From contig CAZQVN010000015.1 in assembly GCA_964596775.1 (NCBI GenBank), forward strand, positions 17,049 through 81,048: a DNA stretch of 64,000 nt, given 5' to 3'. The notes under the pieces were generated by a model. The model ran no database searches and had not been told where the DNA came from. It saw only the letters and a list, made by a program, of their open reading frames with translations. Position 1 is the first letter of the stretch. Each line of letters starts with the position of its first letter. Of the stretch, positions 51,034 through 60,000 are shown piece after piece. A program made the position numbers and the translations under genes. The stretch is from CAZQVN01 sp964596775. GTDB taxonomy: Bacteria > Eisenbacteria > RBG-16-71-46 > JABDJR01 > JAWXBZ01.

Positions 51034-53199
51034 CTATCTCGTACGGGTCAATGGCTTTTCCGCCCTGGCCAGATGCTTCAGAGGCAGACGTATAGTGAAT
51101 TCGGTGCCGGATCCCTCCTCGCTGGACGCGGTGAGGCGACCGCCGTGGGCCTCGATGATCGAGCGGCACTGGTAGAGTCCGAGACCCCACCCCTTGTTTT
51201 TCGTGGTGGCAAACGGCTGGAACAGCCGGTGCCGGAGAAACGTGCCCGACATGCCGACGCCGGTGTCCCGGACGCGGATCACCGCCCAGCGCTGTCCTCC
51301 CGGCGACTCCTTCACGTCCTCCGTTTCCAGCGTGAGAACGCCCCCTTCCGGCATCGCCTCGATCGCGTTCGTCACCAGGTTGGAAACGACCCGGTCGAGC
51401 AGCGTCGGGTCGGCGGTGAGCGCCGGCAGCGAACCGTAGTTCCTGTCCACACGGATCCCCGGACGGAGTTCCGCCCCGGAGCGGGCCACGGCGCCGTCGA
51501 GAATCCAGTGCAGATCGGTGACCGTCGGCGACATCTCCTCACCCCGCCGGATCGCCGTGAGCTTGAGGATCTGGCGGTCCATCTTTTCCACGACGGACCC
51601 GATGTCGTCGATGGCCTGCTCGCGGAACGCGGGATTGTGCATGTGCCGGCGGGCGTTCTGCAGAAAGAGCTTCAGCGGCGACACGTAGTTCTTGAGATCG
51701 TGGACGACGACGTTGGCCCACTGGCTGAACACCTCCATCTCGCGGGCGGCACCGAGATCCTCGGTCAGCCAGGCGCTGCGCACCGCGCCGGCCAGCTGGA
51801 GCGTCACCGTTTCGAGGAGGATCATGTCCTCGTGCGTGTAGCGTCCGCCCCCCGCCTTCGGCCCGAGCGTGACGAAACCGAGCAGCCTCTCCGGCTCGCG
51901 CAGCGGCGCGACGACCACCGCCGAGGTGGTTTCGAGCAGGATCTCGTTCTCCACAAAGATCGGAAGCAGCTCGGGATCCGCGGAGCGCCCGCGCCGCTCC
52001 TCGACGGCCGGAATGAGGATCGGCTCCGCCGCCTCGGCGAGCTTCCGCACCAGCGGCTCCGACGGCTCCACGTCCGGCGGCTCGTTCGATCCGGTGGTGA
52101 TCATCATCCGGAACGGGTCGCCGGCGCGGCGGGCCAGGTGAATCGTCATCGGCCGGGCGCCGAACAGGTCCTCGATGAGGACGGTGGCCCGCGCCTGCAG
52201 GTCCGCGATGCCCACGCCGGAAACGAGTTCGTGGCTGGCCCGGAGCCAGTAGGAACGGTAGTCCGTGCGGCTGGAATAGAAGCTGCGGTCCACCCACTTG
52301 AGCAACCAGCGCCGCGAACGCCGGGACAGCAGAAACGCCAGCAGTCCGGTTCCGGCGATCAGGATGAACGTGATCGCGGTCAGGTGGCTGAAGCGGATTC
52401 CGAGGAGACCGGCCAGGTAGCCGATCACCAGGACGACGACGAGGTAGGCCGCGGCCAGCATTCCGGTGACGGACCTGTAGAGCACCTGCCGCTCCACCGT
52501 CACGCCGGAGTCGGCCATGCGGCCGCGCAGGTGGGTGATCGAAACGAGCACCGACGCGAACAGGAGCGGCACTGCGGAGGCCACGAGCGCATCGCGGTCG
52601 AGGCTTCCCCCGAGCGCGCCTTCGGTCAGGAGATACGTCGCGTAGCCCGCGGCCCCGAAGAGTCCCACGACGGCCCACTGGAGATGTTCGCGGGCGGCTC
52701 CCCGGGCGGCCCGGAATGTTCCCTCGACCCGGAACGCCGCCAGTCCGACACCTCCGAGGAGGAACAGCAGGTAAGCGCGGCCGATGTCGCCGAGGCGGAT
52801 CGAAAAGGCGCCCTGGTCGAAGACATACGCGGTCACGAAGTCCGGATGGGTCACGAACGGAAGGAAGCCGACTCCGGCCAGGGACAGGGTCAACAGCGAC
52901 ACCCGGCGGCGGCGGATGGCGCCGGCCGGGTCGGCCCGGCCGAGGCTGAGCGCAAAGAGGTGCGAGGACAGGACCGTCGGAATGCCGAGGCTCATCAGGC
53001 AGCGGGACCAGAACAACGACTCCCCGGATGTCGTGGACGAGGCCAGCCGCTCCACGACCAGGCAGAACGCCGACAGCGAAAGCACAAGCAGGACGGTTGC
53101 CGCCCGCCCCCAGAATTCGCGGTAGCGCACCAGACCGGTGACCATGAGCGCTGCGAGTGAGAGGAGAGCCAGGCTGAGAACCAGGCTCCCGATGGCCAT
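51034..53199 (-). CDS. prsK: Membrane histidine kinase (PrsK-like)
   Basis: A 721-residue kinase. The ATG at 53199 is used; TTG two codons earlier is in frame. About ten membrane helices (1-300) are followed by a GAF-like domain (about 330-480, ending in a FVTLGPKAGGG stretch). The dimerisation box is VVHDLKNYVSPLKLFL, with His500 in the HDLKN variant typical of PrsK. The N box (NLVTNAIEAM, about 608-617), DTGVGM and GWGLGLY give the ATPase lid. It should phosphorylate the PrsR-like partner. In known systems this pair controls exopolysaccharide and PEP-CTERM protein genes with RpoN; which genes it controls here is unknown. Confidence 0.88.
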   Translation of the reverse strand: MAIGSLVLSLALLSLAALMVTGLVRYREFWGRAATVLLVLSLSAFCLVVERLASSTTSGESLFWSRCLMSLGIPTVLSSHLFALSLGRADPAGAIRRRRVSLLTLSLAGVGFLPFVTHPDFVTAYVFDQGAFSIRLGDIGRAYLLFLLGGVGLAAFRVEGTFRAARGAAREHLQWAVVGLFGAAGYATYLLTEGALGGSLDRDALVASAVPLLFASVLVSITHLRGRMADSGVTVERQVLYRSVTGMLAAAYLVVVLVIGYLAGLLGIRFSHLTAITFILIAGTGLLAFLLSRRSRRWLLKWVDRSFYSSRTDYRSYWLRASHELVSGVGIADLQARATVLIEDLFGARPMTIHLARRAGDPFRMMITTGSNEPPDVEPSEPLVRKLAEAAEPILIPAVEERRGRSADPELLPIFVENEILLETTSAVVVAPLREPERLLGFVTLGPKAGGGRYTHEDMILLETVTLQLAGAVRSAWLTEDLGAAREMEVFSQWANVVVHDLKNYVSPLKLFLQNARRHMHNPAFREQAIDDIGSVVEKMDRQILKLTAIRRGEEMSPTVTDLHWILDGAVARSGAELRPGIRVDRNYGSLPALTADPTLLDRVVSNLVTNAIEAMPEGGVLTLETEDVKESPGGQRWAVIRVRDTGVGMSGTFLRHRLFQPFATTKNKGWGLGLYQCRSIIEAHGGRLTASSEEGSGTEFTIRLPLKHLARAEKPLTRTR

Positions 53200-53230
53200 G
53201 TGCAAAAGTGGTACCCCTGCTCAAACGGTG

Positions 53231-53334
53231 TGTCGGAAACTCTGTCGAAATCCGATAAGCATATATTATATCGAACGATTCGGCTTCGGATCTAACTAAA
53301 ATTCCGACGAGTTTGCCGACAGGGGGTGTCGGAA
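53231..53334. promoter_or_regulatory. Cluster of TGTCGGA half-sites upstream of the kinase operon
   Basis: The AT-rich gap holds five related half-sites: TGTCGGAA (53231-53238), TGTCGAAA (53243-53250) in direct repeat 12 bp apart, inverted TTCCGAC (53302-53308), and a perfect 17-bp dyad CCGACA-GGGGG-TGTCGG (53316-53332). The dyad size is usual for NtrC-family binding sites. Autoregulation by the PrsR-like protein is a reasonable inference. Confidence 0.45.
53265..53270 (-). promoter_or_regulatory. TATAAT -10 box of the kinase-regulator-MBL operon
   Basis: A perfect TATAAT on the minus strand, 66 nt before ATG 53199. No good -35 hexamer lies 16-18 nt upstream (AGATCC at 17), which fits an activator-dependent promoter between the TGTCGGA half-sites. 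Confidence 0.4.
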
Positions 53335-53344
53335 GATCATACAG

Positions 53345-54838
53345 CTAACTCGAAGGCGTAACAGGACTTTGACGGGCGGCGGCCCGGGCGTAGGCGGCTT
53401 CGTAGAGGGGAATCGCCGCGTCCCAGGAGCTGTCCTTGGCCATCGCCGCCGCGCGAAGCCGCCCCATCCGGGCCGGGTCCCGGAACGCTTCGAGAGCCAC
53501 CCCGAGCGTGGACAGGAGCCCCTCGCGGGTGTAATCGCGGAAGGAGAACCCGGTGCCCTCCCCGGTCCCCGGATCATGCGGGACCACCATGTCCGCGGCG
53601 CACCCGGCCTCGTGGACGACCGGCAGCGTGCCGTAGCGCTGGCTGATGAGGGGTGCCGCGCACTGCGTTTCGTGACGCGAGGCCAGCAGCGAAAAATCGG
53701 CGCCCGCCTGGGCCAGATGGTCGAGGTCCCCGGAGGGGTCGGCGGAAAAGGCCACGTCCCCCGGGTGACGGGATTCGAGGTCGCGCGCGAGATCGTGCCA
53801 GTGTTCGGAGGCGGCGCCGAGCGCCAGGACGCGAAAGCCCCGCCTGAGGATTTCCCCGGACGACTCCGACAGCAGGTCGGCGGCGCGGTGATCCACGACG
53901 TTTCCGGGAACGAGCAGAAACGGCCGGTCCGGATCGTCCCCGAGCCCGGTGCGCGCCGCCAGCGCGGAACGGCAGGCCACCTTCCCTTCCGGCTTCCGGG
54001 CCGAGTAGCGGGCGGGCAGATGCGGATCGGTCCAGGGATCCCAGACCTTCGTGTCGATCCCTCCCGGGATGCCGGTCAGTTCGAACGCCCGCGATCGCAG
54101 CACCCCCTCGAGGCCGAGGCCGTACTCCTCGGACGCCTGGATTTCCGCGGCGTAGGTGGCGCTGAGCGTGGTCAGCGCGTCGGAAAAGAGAATCGCCGAC
54201 TTCATGAAATTGACGCGCCCCCAGAACTCCAGCGGGCCCGTCGGATAGAACAGATCCATGGGGAGCCCGGCGGTGTTCAGCACCTCCGCCGGATAGATCC
54301 CCTGACGCCCGAGGTCGTGGATCGTGAACAGCGTGGCGGCTCCGGCGAAGAAGCGGTCCGCCCGGTACAGAGTCCTGAGGTACGTGGGGACGAGGCCGGT
54401 CCGGTAGTCGTTGAGGTGAAAGATGTCCGGACGCAGGTCCATGGCCTTCATCCCTTCCAGGACGGCGCGCTGGAACACGATCCACCGGCGGTCGTTGTCG
54501 GGCCAGGGTTCGCCGGTTTTCGGGTCGTCGTCGAGACCGGCCCGGCGGAAGGAGGCGGGATGGTCGATGAGGATCACGCGGCACCCGGTATCGGGATCCC
54601 GCCATTCGAGCAGCAGAACGTGCTCCCGGCCGTCTCCCACCGGAAACGTGACCGGGCGCCGGAACTCGAGATCCCGGAACGCATGATCCGATTCCAGGAC
54701 GGAGGCGTACGCCGGCACCCAGATGGTCACGTCGTGCCCGCGGCGGCCGAGCGCCGCCGGAAGGTCGCGCGAGGCGAGGGCGAACGGGCCGGAGCCGGTC
54801 AGCGGGTGAAGCTCGGTGGTCAGGAACGCGATCTTCAT
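53345..54838 (-). CDS. Starch/glycogen synthase-like glycosyltransferase (GT5), probably degenerate
   Basis: A 497-residue GT5-type protein. The N-terminal Rossmann domain (KIAFLTTELHPL...) and GIPGGIDTKVWDPWTDP, TLFTIHDLGRQGIYP and RYGTLPVV place it in the GlgA family. Several active-site residues are changed. The ADP-glucose Lys15 of the KxGGL motif is Gly15 (GSGPF), the RLTxQKG segment is VPGNVVDHR (310-318), and EPCGL is ETQCAA (after Glu390). The normal enzyme would therefore be inactive; a different donor or a structural role is possible. ATG 54838 overlaps galT as TGATG; longer upstream frame sequence is a galT shadow. Confidence 0.8.
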   Translation of the reverse strand: MKIAFLTTELHPLTGSGPFALASRDLPAALGRRGHDVTIWVPAYASVLESDHAFRDLEFRRPVTFPVGDGREHVLLLEWRDPDTGCRVILIDHPASFRRAGLDDDPKTGEPWPDNDRRWIVFQRAVLEGMKAMDLRPDIFHLNDYRTGLVPTYLRTLYRADRFFAGAATLFTIHDLGRQGIYPAEVLNTAGLPMDLFYPTGPLEFWGRVNFMKSAILFSDALTTLSATYAAEIQASEEYGLGLEGVLRSRAFELTGIPGGIDTKVWDPWTDPHLPARYSARKPEGKVACRSALAARTGLGDDPDRPFLLVPGNVVDHRAADLLSESSGEILRRGFRVLALGAASEHWHDLARDLESRHPGDVAFSADPSGDLDHLAQAGADFSLLASRHETQCAAPLISQRYGTLPVVHEAGCAADMVVPHDPGTGEGTGFSFRDYTREGLLSTLGVALEAFRDPARMGRLRAAAMAKDSSWDAAIPLYEAAYARAAARQSPVTPSS

Positions 54839-55836
54839 CAGAGCTTGATGTTGCGCAGGTACTGAGCGGCGTCCTCGGGGGGCGTGGGGTTGATGTAGAA
54901 GCCCGACCCCCACTCGAAACCGGCCACCTTCGTCAGCTTCGGCATCACCTCGATGTGCCAGTGGTAGTAGAGCAGGTGGGGATCGTTGCACGGAGCCGTG
55001 TGGATGACGAAATTGTACGGAGGGTAGTTCAGGGCCTTGTTGATGCGGGTCAGCGTTTCCTTGAGGATGCGGGCCACGTCGGCCATCGCCTCGTCGTTCA
55101 GCGACTCGAACGATGAGTTGTGCCGGCGCGGCAGGATCCACGTTTCGTAGGGGAAGCGCGGCGCGAACGGCTCGAACGCGATGAAGTGCTGGTCGGAGGC
55201 CACCACCCGCCGTTCGTCCTGCGACTCCTGCTGCAGGATGTCGCAGTAGACGCAGCGCTCCTTGATCTCGTAATGGCTGCGCGCCCCCTTCAGTTCCTCG
55301 GCCACCCGCTTCGGGATGATCGGGGTGGCGATCAGCTGGGTATGCGAATGCTGCAGCGTGGCCCCGGCCGCCTCGCCGTGGTTCTTGAACACGAGGATGT
55401 ACTTGAACCGGGGATCCCCCTTGAGGTCGGTGATGCGGGACCGGTACGCGCCGAGGACGCGGGCCAGGTCCTCGACCGGAAGCGAGGACAGCTCCGCGTC
55501 GTGGTCGGTGGTTTCGATGACGACCTCGTGGGCGCCGATCCCGTTCATCTTGTCGAACAGCCCCTCGCCGCGGCGGTCCAGTTCCCCCTCGATCTGGAGG
55601 GCGGGAAACTTGTTCGGCACCACCCGCAGTTTCCACCCCGGGGTGTTCGGGGCGGATCCGTCATGGCGCACCGCGTAGACCTCGGGCGGCGTTTCGTTTT
55701 CGTTGCCGGTGCAGAACGGGCAGTGGTTGACCTTGATCGGGTCGTGGCGGATCGCAAAGTCGGTCGGCCGCTTTCCCCGCTCCGTACAGATGATGACCCA
55801 GCGTCCCACGACGGGGTCCTTGCGCAATTCGGGCAT
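54838..55836 (-). CDS. galT: Galactose-1-phosphate uridylyltransferase (or ADP-glucose phosphorylase-type)
   Basis: A 332-residue HIT-superfamily nucleotidyltransferase. LQHSHTQLIATP holds the catalytic HxHxQ, in a variant common to the short bacterial/plant ADP-glucose-phosphorylase-like subfamily. CPFCTGNE and CVYCDI supply zinc ligands. HEVVIETTDHDAEL and YYHWHIEVMPKL also match. It exchanges UMP or AMP between sugar nucleotides and hexose phosphates. GGAGG lies 8 nt before ATG 55836. It is coupled to the synthase-like gene downstream, suggesting a sugar-nucleotide role in polysaccharide metabolism. Confidence 0.88.
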   Translation of the reverse strand: MPELRKDPVVGRWVIICTERGKRPTDFAIRHDPIKVNHCPFCTGNENETPPEVYAVRHDGSAPNTPGWKLRVVPNKFPALQIEGELDRRGEGLFDKMNGIGAHEVVIETTDHDAELSSLPVEDLARVLGAYRSRITDLKGDPRFKYILVFKNHGEAAGATLQHSHTQLIATPIIPKRVAEELKGARSHYEIKERCVYCDILQQESQDERRVVASDQHFIAFEPFAPRFPYETWILPRRHNSSFESLNDEAMADVARILKETLTRINKALNYPPYNFVIHTAPCNDPHLLYYHWHIEVMPKLTKVAGFEWGSGFYINPTPPEDAAQYLRNIKL

Positions 55837-55918
55837 TCCTGAACCTCCACGCCGGCCGTCTCCATGCGAACGAACGGCCCGCGATCATATATCGGCGCCG
55901 GGATCGATTTCCCGACCG

Positions 55919-56941
55919 TTAGAGATATTCCCTGAGCCGCTCGTTCTCCCCCAGTTCCCGGACGATCCGCCGCACGTCCTGGGCCCGCGATTTCGGCAGC
56001 ACCAGCGTGGCCCGCGCCGTGCGGACCACGATCAGGTCCGGCACGCCGAGCGCGGCGATCACCCCTTCCTCGGCATAGAGCACCGACCCCTCGCTGTCCA
56101 GCGCCAGGACGTCGCCGTGCCCTTCCGCGGGCAGGACGCGCTCCAGGGCACTCCACGAACCGAGATCGTCCCAGGCGAAGGCCGCCCGGACCGTCATCAC
56201 GTTCGAGGCCTTTTCCATCACACCGTAATCGATGGAGATGGAGGGCACCGCCGCGTAGAACGCGTCGAGGCCGTCCGTGTCGATCCGGGCGAGCGCCGCG
56301 GCCACCTCGGGAAGGTGGAGGCGCAGCGCCTCGACGTACACGCGGGCCTTCATCACGAAGATGCCGCAGTTCCAGAGATGGCGTCCGCCGGTCACGTAGC
56401 GGACGGCCGTGTCGGCGTCCGGCTTTTCCACGAAACGGGCCACCGGCTGGACGTCCGCCTTCGGGTCGGCGATCTCCAGGTAGCCGTAGCCGGTTTCCGG
56501 CCGGTTCGGCACGGCGCCGATCGTCACCAGGACATCCTGCCGCTCCGCGGTGGACACCGCGGTGGCGAGGGCCGCACGGTAGGCGTTTTCGTCGCCGATC
56601 CAGGCGTCCGACGGAACGACGACGATCACGGCTTCCGGATCGAGGGCGGCCGCCCGGTGGGCGCCGACCGCCACCGCGGGGGCCGTGTTCCGCCCGGCCG
56701 GCTCGGCCACGACGTTGCCCGGCGGAATGTCCGGCAGCGACGCCAGGACGAGCGGCCCCTGGTCCGCCCCGGTGATGACGAAGCTCCGGGCGAGCGGAAC
56801 GAGCGGGGCCAGCCGTTCGGCGGTGGCCGCCAGGAGCGTCCGGTCGCCGACGAGCGGCAGAAACTGTTTGGCGCGGCCGGAGCGCGACAGCGGCCAGAAC
56901 CGCTCGCCGCGACCGCCGGCCAGTATGACGGCACAGGTCAC
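55919..56941 (-). CDS. manC: Mannose-1-phosphate guanylyltransferase
   Basis: A 340-residue GDP-mannose pyrophosphorylase of the short form without the C-terminal phosphomannose isomerase domain. VILAGGRGERFWPLSR is the nucleotide-binding signature and FVEKPD is a further motif. VVPSDAWIGDENAY, WNCGIFVMKARV and SIDYGVMEKASNV are typical. It makes GDP-mannose for glycans. The start is GTG 56941 with GGAGGG 7 nt upstream. It lies 82 nt before galT and is probably transcribed separately or loosely with it. Confidence 0.92.
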   Translation of the reverse strand: MTCAVILAGGRGERFWPLSRSGRAKQFLPLVGDRTLLAATAERLAPLVPLARSFVITGADQGPLVLASLPDIPPGNVVAEPAGRNTAPAVAVGAHRAAALDPEAVIVVVPSDAWIGDENAYRAALATAVSTAERQDVLVTIGAVPNRPETGYGYLEIADPKADVQPVARFVEKPDADTAVRYVTGGRHLWNCGIFVMKARVYVEALRLHLPEVAAALARIDTDGLDAFYAAVPSISIDYGVMEKASNVMTVRAAFAWDDLGSWSALERVLPAEGHGDVLALDSEGSVLYAEEGVIAALGVPDLIVVRTARATLVLPKSRAQDVRRIVRELGENERLREYL

Positions 56942-56962
56942 TGTGATGCCCTCCAGCCGGGC

Positions 56963-56968
56963 ATCATA
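56963..56968 (-). promoter_or_regulatory. Candidate extended -10 box of manC
   Basis: On the minus strand TGCTATGAT ends in TATGAT (56968-56963), an extended -10, 21 nt before the manC GTG. The -35 region (TTATTC at 17 nt) is poor. Confidence 0.3.
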
Positions 56969-56979
56969 GCATCTCGGGC

Positions 56980-56997
56980 GGCCGGGAATAACCGGCC
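56980..56997 (-). terminator. 3' hairpin downstream of the first giant secreted protein gene
   Basis: GGCCGG-GAATAA-CCGGCC, a perfect 6-bp stem, 86 nt after the stop of the leftward gene at 57083 and before manC. No T-tract follows, so it is only a possible terminator or mRNA-end structure. Confidence 0.3.
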
Positions 56998-57082
56998 GGC
57001 GAACGTTCGAGTGGCGACCCGCCCCTCGGCGGAGAGCAGAACGGTCACGTCGCCTGCGGTGTGCCGGCGGACCCGGCGGCCG

Positions 57083-60000
57083 TCAGCGGGTGACGACCAC
57101 CTTCTTCGCCTCGGACTTCCCGTCCGCGGTCATCCGGTAGAAGTAGAGCCCCGCGGCCACGCTTCGCCCGGAGTCGCTCGTGCCGTCCCAGACCACGTCG
57201 TGGCGCCCGGCGTCGAACGGCGCGTCGACGAGCGTCCGCACGCGGCGGCCGGCCACGTCGAGGATCTCGATCCGGACCGCAGTTCCCGCTCGCGCCGTCT
57301 CGAACCGGATGACCGTCGAGGCGTCCATCGGGTTCGGCATGGACGTTTCCAGTGTCGTCCGGAACTTCGGCGCCGCATCCGGTCCGGGTTCCGGCGCGTC
57401 GGTGACCCCCTGCGGCGTCCTGCAGACCAGGGGTGCACCGAACCAGCCGAGCACCGCCGCCGTCCGCTCGTGGGCCGCGGTCGGATCGGCGGAGCAGAGC
57501 GCCAGGTTGTGGGGCGTGGCGGTCGTCGTGCGGAGCGCGCCAAGCGCGGCGCCGTCCACGACCGTGCGGTAACCGGACGCGCCGCCGGCTTCGTTCGTCA
57601 CCGACAGGTACTGGACCGGGGCGCCGTTCTTGACGTAGCTGAGCTGGCCGCGGGCCGTGGCGAGTTCGCCGTTCACGGCGTTGACGTCGAACGAGCGCAG
57701 CGCGTTGCAGCCGTTCGCGGCCACCGACGGCGTCGGCACGGTGGCAAAGTGCGCGCCGGCCACGCTTCCGGTGGCCAGGCACGACGTGGAGTCGAGGGCC
57801 GAACCGGTCGGGCAGGCCGCGTCGCGGACCGTGTTGCAGACGGCCAGGACGCCGAGGATCTCCTTCATGAACGCCACGGTTGACGCCTCGCCGGACGTAC
57901 TCATCGACCGCACCAGGCCGTCTCCGGTGCCCCAGAAGCGGTTTCCGTTGCCGAGTTTCAACCACGGGCGGATCACGTTCGCGTCCTCGTCGGTGAGCGC
58001 CAACGACGAAAGCGTGGCGGAGTGCCAGACCAGCGCCTTGTAGGCGAACAGCTGGACGACCGTGGCGCCGTAGTTCGTCTGGATTTCGCGGCCGAACGAC
58101 AGCTGCCCGGACGACGGCGTTTCGTTGTCGAAGCGGTCGTAGCGCGTGCCTTCGGCGTTCATGCCGCCGCCGCCGAGGGCCAGCGACAGCCCCGTCTCCT
58201 CGATCCGCGCCTCGTCGAAGGAGCGGTCCCCGTGATGGTCCACGTAGAGCACGCAGTTCCAGCTCGTGTCGGCGGTCATCGACGAGGGCAGGATCTCGAC
58301 CTCGCGGAAGCGCCGCCCCGTCGTGTCCATCTCCAGGAACCAGTGCGTACCGCCGACGTTGCGCGGGTCCGGCGGGATGTAGCGCGCCGCGAGGAAGTAG
58401 TCGACGCGCGAGCCCGGGGTCAGGATGCGGTCGGGAAGGATTTCGTTCTCCAGCTGGCTCGGGTCCTGGGGATCCGGCGTCCGGTCGGTGTTCTGGAAAC
58501 CCGGGTCGGATTCGTGGAACGTGGACATGTAATTACCGGAGGACACCACCCCCCCCTGCTCCGCCGTGTCGAGGCGTGCGTAGTACCAGGTGTTGCCGAA
58601 CGCGCCGGATAGCGGCGTGATCCAGGGTGCGGTCGTCCAGCGCCCGGCCCGCTGGGTGGCCAGGGCGAGCTGGCTCGTAAACGGCCCGGTGCGCACGCAG
58701 AAGTAGATCCGGACCTCCGTGTTCGTCGAGGACCCGACCCGGGCCACCAGCGTGTCCCGGAGGATCGTGCCCGGGCGCGGGTTCGAGCCGTTCTTGATCG
58801 TGTTCGTGTCGAGTCGGCCGGTGGAGGACGGATTCAGCGTGCCGTCGGCGGCGAACGCATCCTGGAAGCGGTCGAACGTGAGCAGGGCCAGCCCCGGCGC
58901 CACCGCGGACCCCGACACGCCGAGGGCAATGTTGTCGAACCAGGGGGTCGTGTTCGTCTGGCCGGTGCAGGGTACACCGAACGGTGCGGTCCGGCAGAGG
59001 TTGAGCATGCCGAGGCCGAGCTGGACCTGCTCCGCTTCCTTTTCGACGACGGCGGAATAGTCGCGCAGCTGCGTGGCGCCCAGCGCCGTGCAGTAGGGGC
59101 TGAATCCGGGGAAGAACACGATGTTCTGGTCCCGCCACGGCGTGGTGATGATCCTTCCGGTGACGGCGCACACCGCCGGATAGTAGCGGGCGCGGACCTG
59201 CTCGAAGACATACTGCGAAAGCGGCAGGTCCAGGTTGATGCTGTAGAGAACGAGCTTCAGCGGCCTCCCGGCATCGCCGCCGCGCTTGAGATCGATCCAG
59301 GGGCTGGCCGCGATATTGTCCTGGTCGAGCGGATGCTGGTTCATCATGTCCGAAAAGACGAGCACCGAGTCCCGCGTGCCGCACGGGCAGAACGAGGGCT
59401 GGACCGGCGGGAGGTCGCCCACCCAGGCCAGATGCGAAAAGTCGCCGATCCCGGTAGCGGGAATGAACTGCGTCCAGCCGTCGTCGCCGGTTTCGAAATT
59501 CGCGAAATCCGTGACGGCGCCGCTCAGCGTGATGTCGTCGATCGCGGTGTGGCCGCAGGCCGTGGAATTCAGGCCGTCCTCATCGCTGTAGGAGCCGTCG
59601 GAGGTCACGTGAAACGAGATGGTCACCGGTCCGGCGTTGGACCGGAGCGTGGATCCCCGGGTCAGCGGGTGGACCGCCGTTCCGGCCGTCGTTCCGGTGT
59701 AGGCGGCCAGGTCCACCTCGGGCAGCGACCCGTTTCCGGTCGTGTCGATCCGGACGTAGGTGTAGTCGAACCCGGCCTCCGCCTCCACCGAGTACTTGTA
59801 GCTCAACGAAGCGTTGCCGCTCCCGGGATAGGTGAACGTTTTCCGGATGACGAGCGTCCAGCTGTTGCCGTACCCCTGCCCTCCCCCGTAGCAGAGGGCG
59901 CTCGCTTCGGCGGTCGTCACGCCGGCCCAGTACGAAAAGGATCCGTTGACGGCGCACGTACTGCTCCGCCGGAAGTACGGAAGCGGCGACAGCGTCTGGT

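Noticed and set aside
49642..53160. A 1172-codon plus-strand frame opposite the PrsR and PrsK genes
   Set aside because: Antisense shadow: no domain, strong Arg/His/Gly bias, and both minus-strand genes have clear motifs.
53184..53214. Sigma-54-like element GGGTACC-N4-TTGCA overlapping the kinase start
   Set aside because: The GG-N10-GC core is right but three consensus positions differ, and transcription would begin inside codon 3 of the kinase gene.
53316..53332. Intrinsic terminator after the starch-synthase-like gene
   Set aside because: The dyad has a G5 loop and no T-tract on the minus strand; a protein-binding site fits better.
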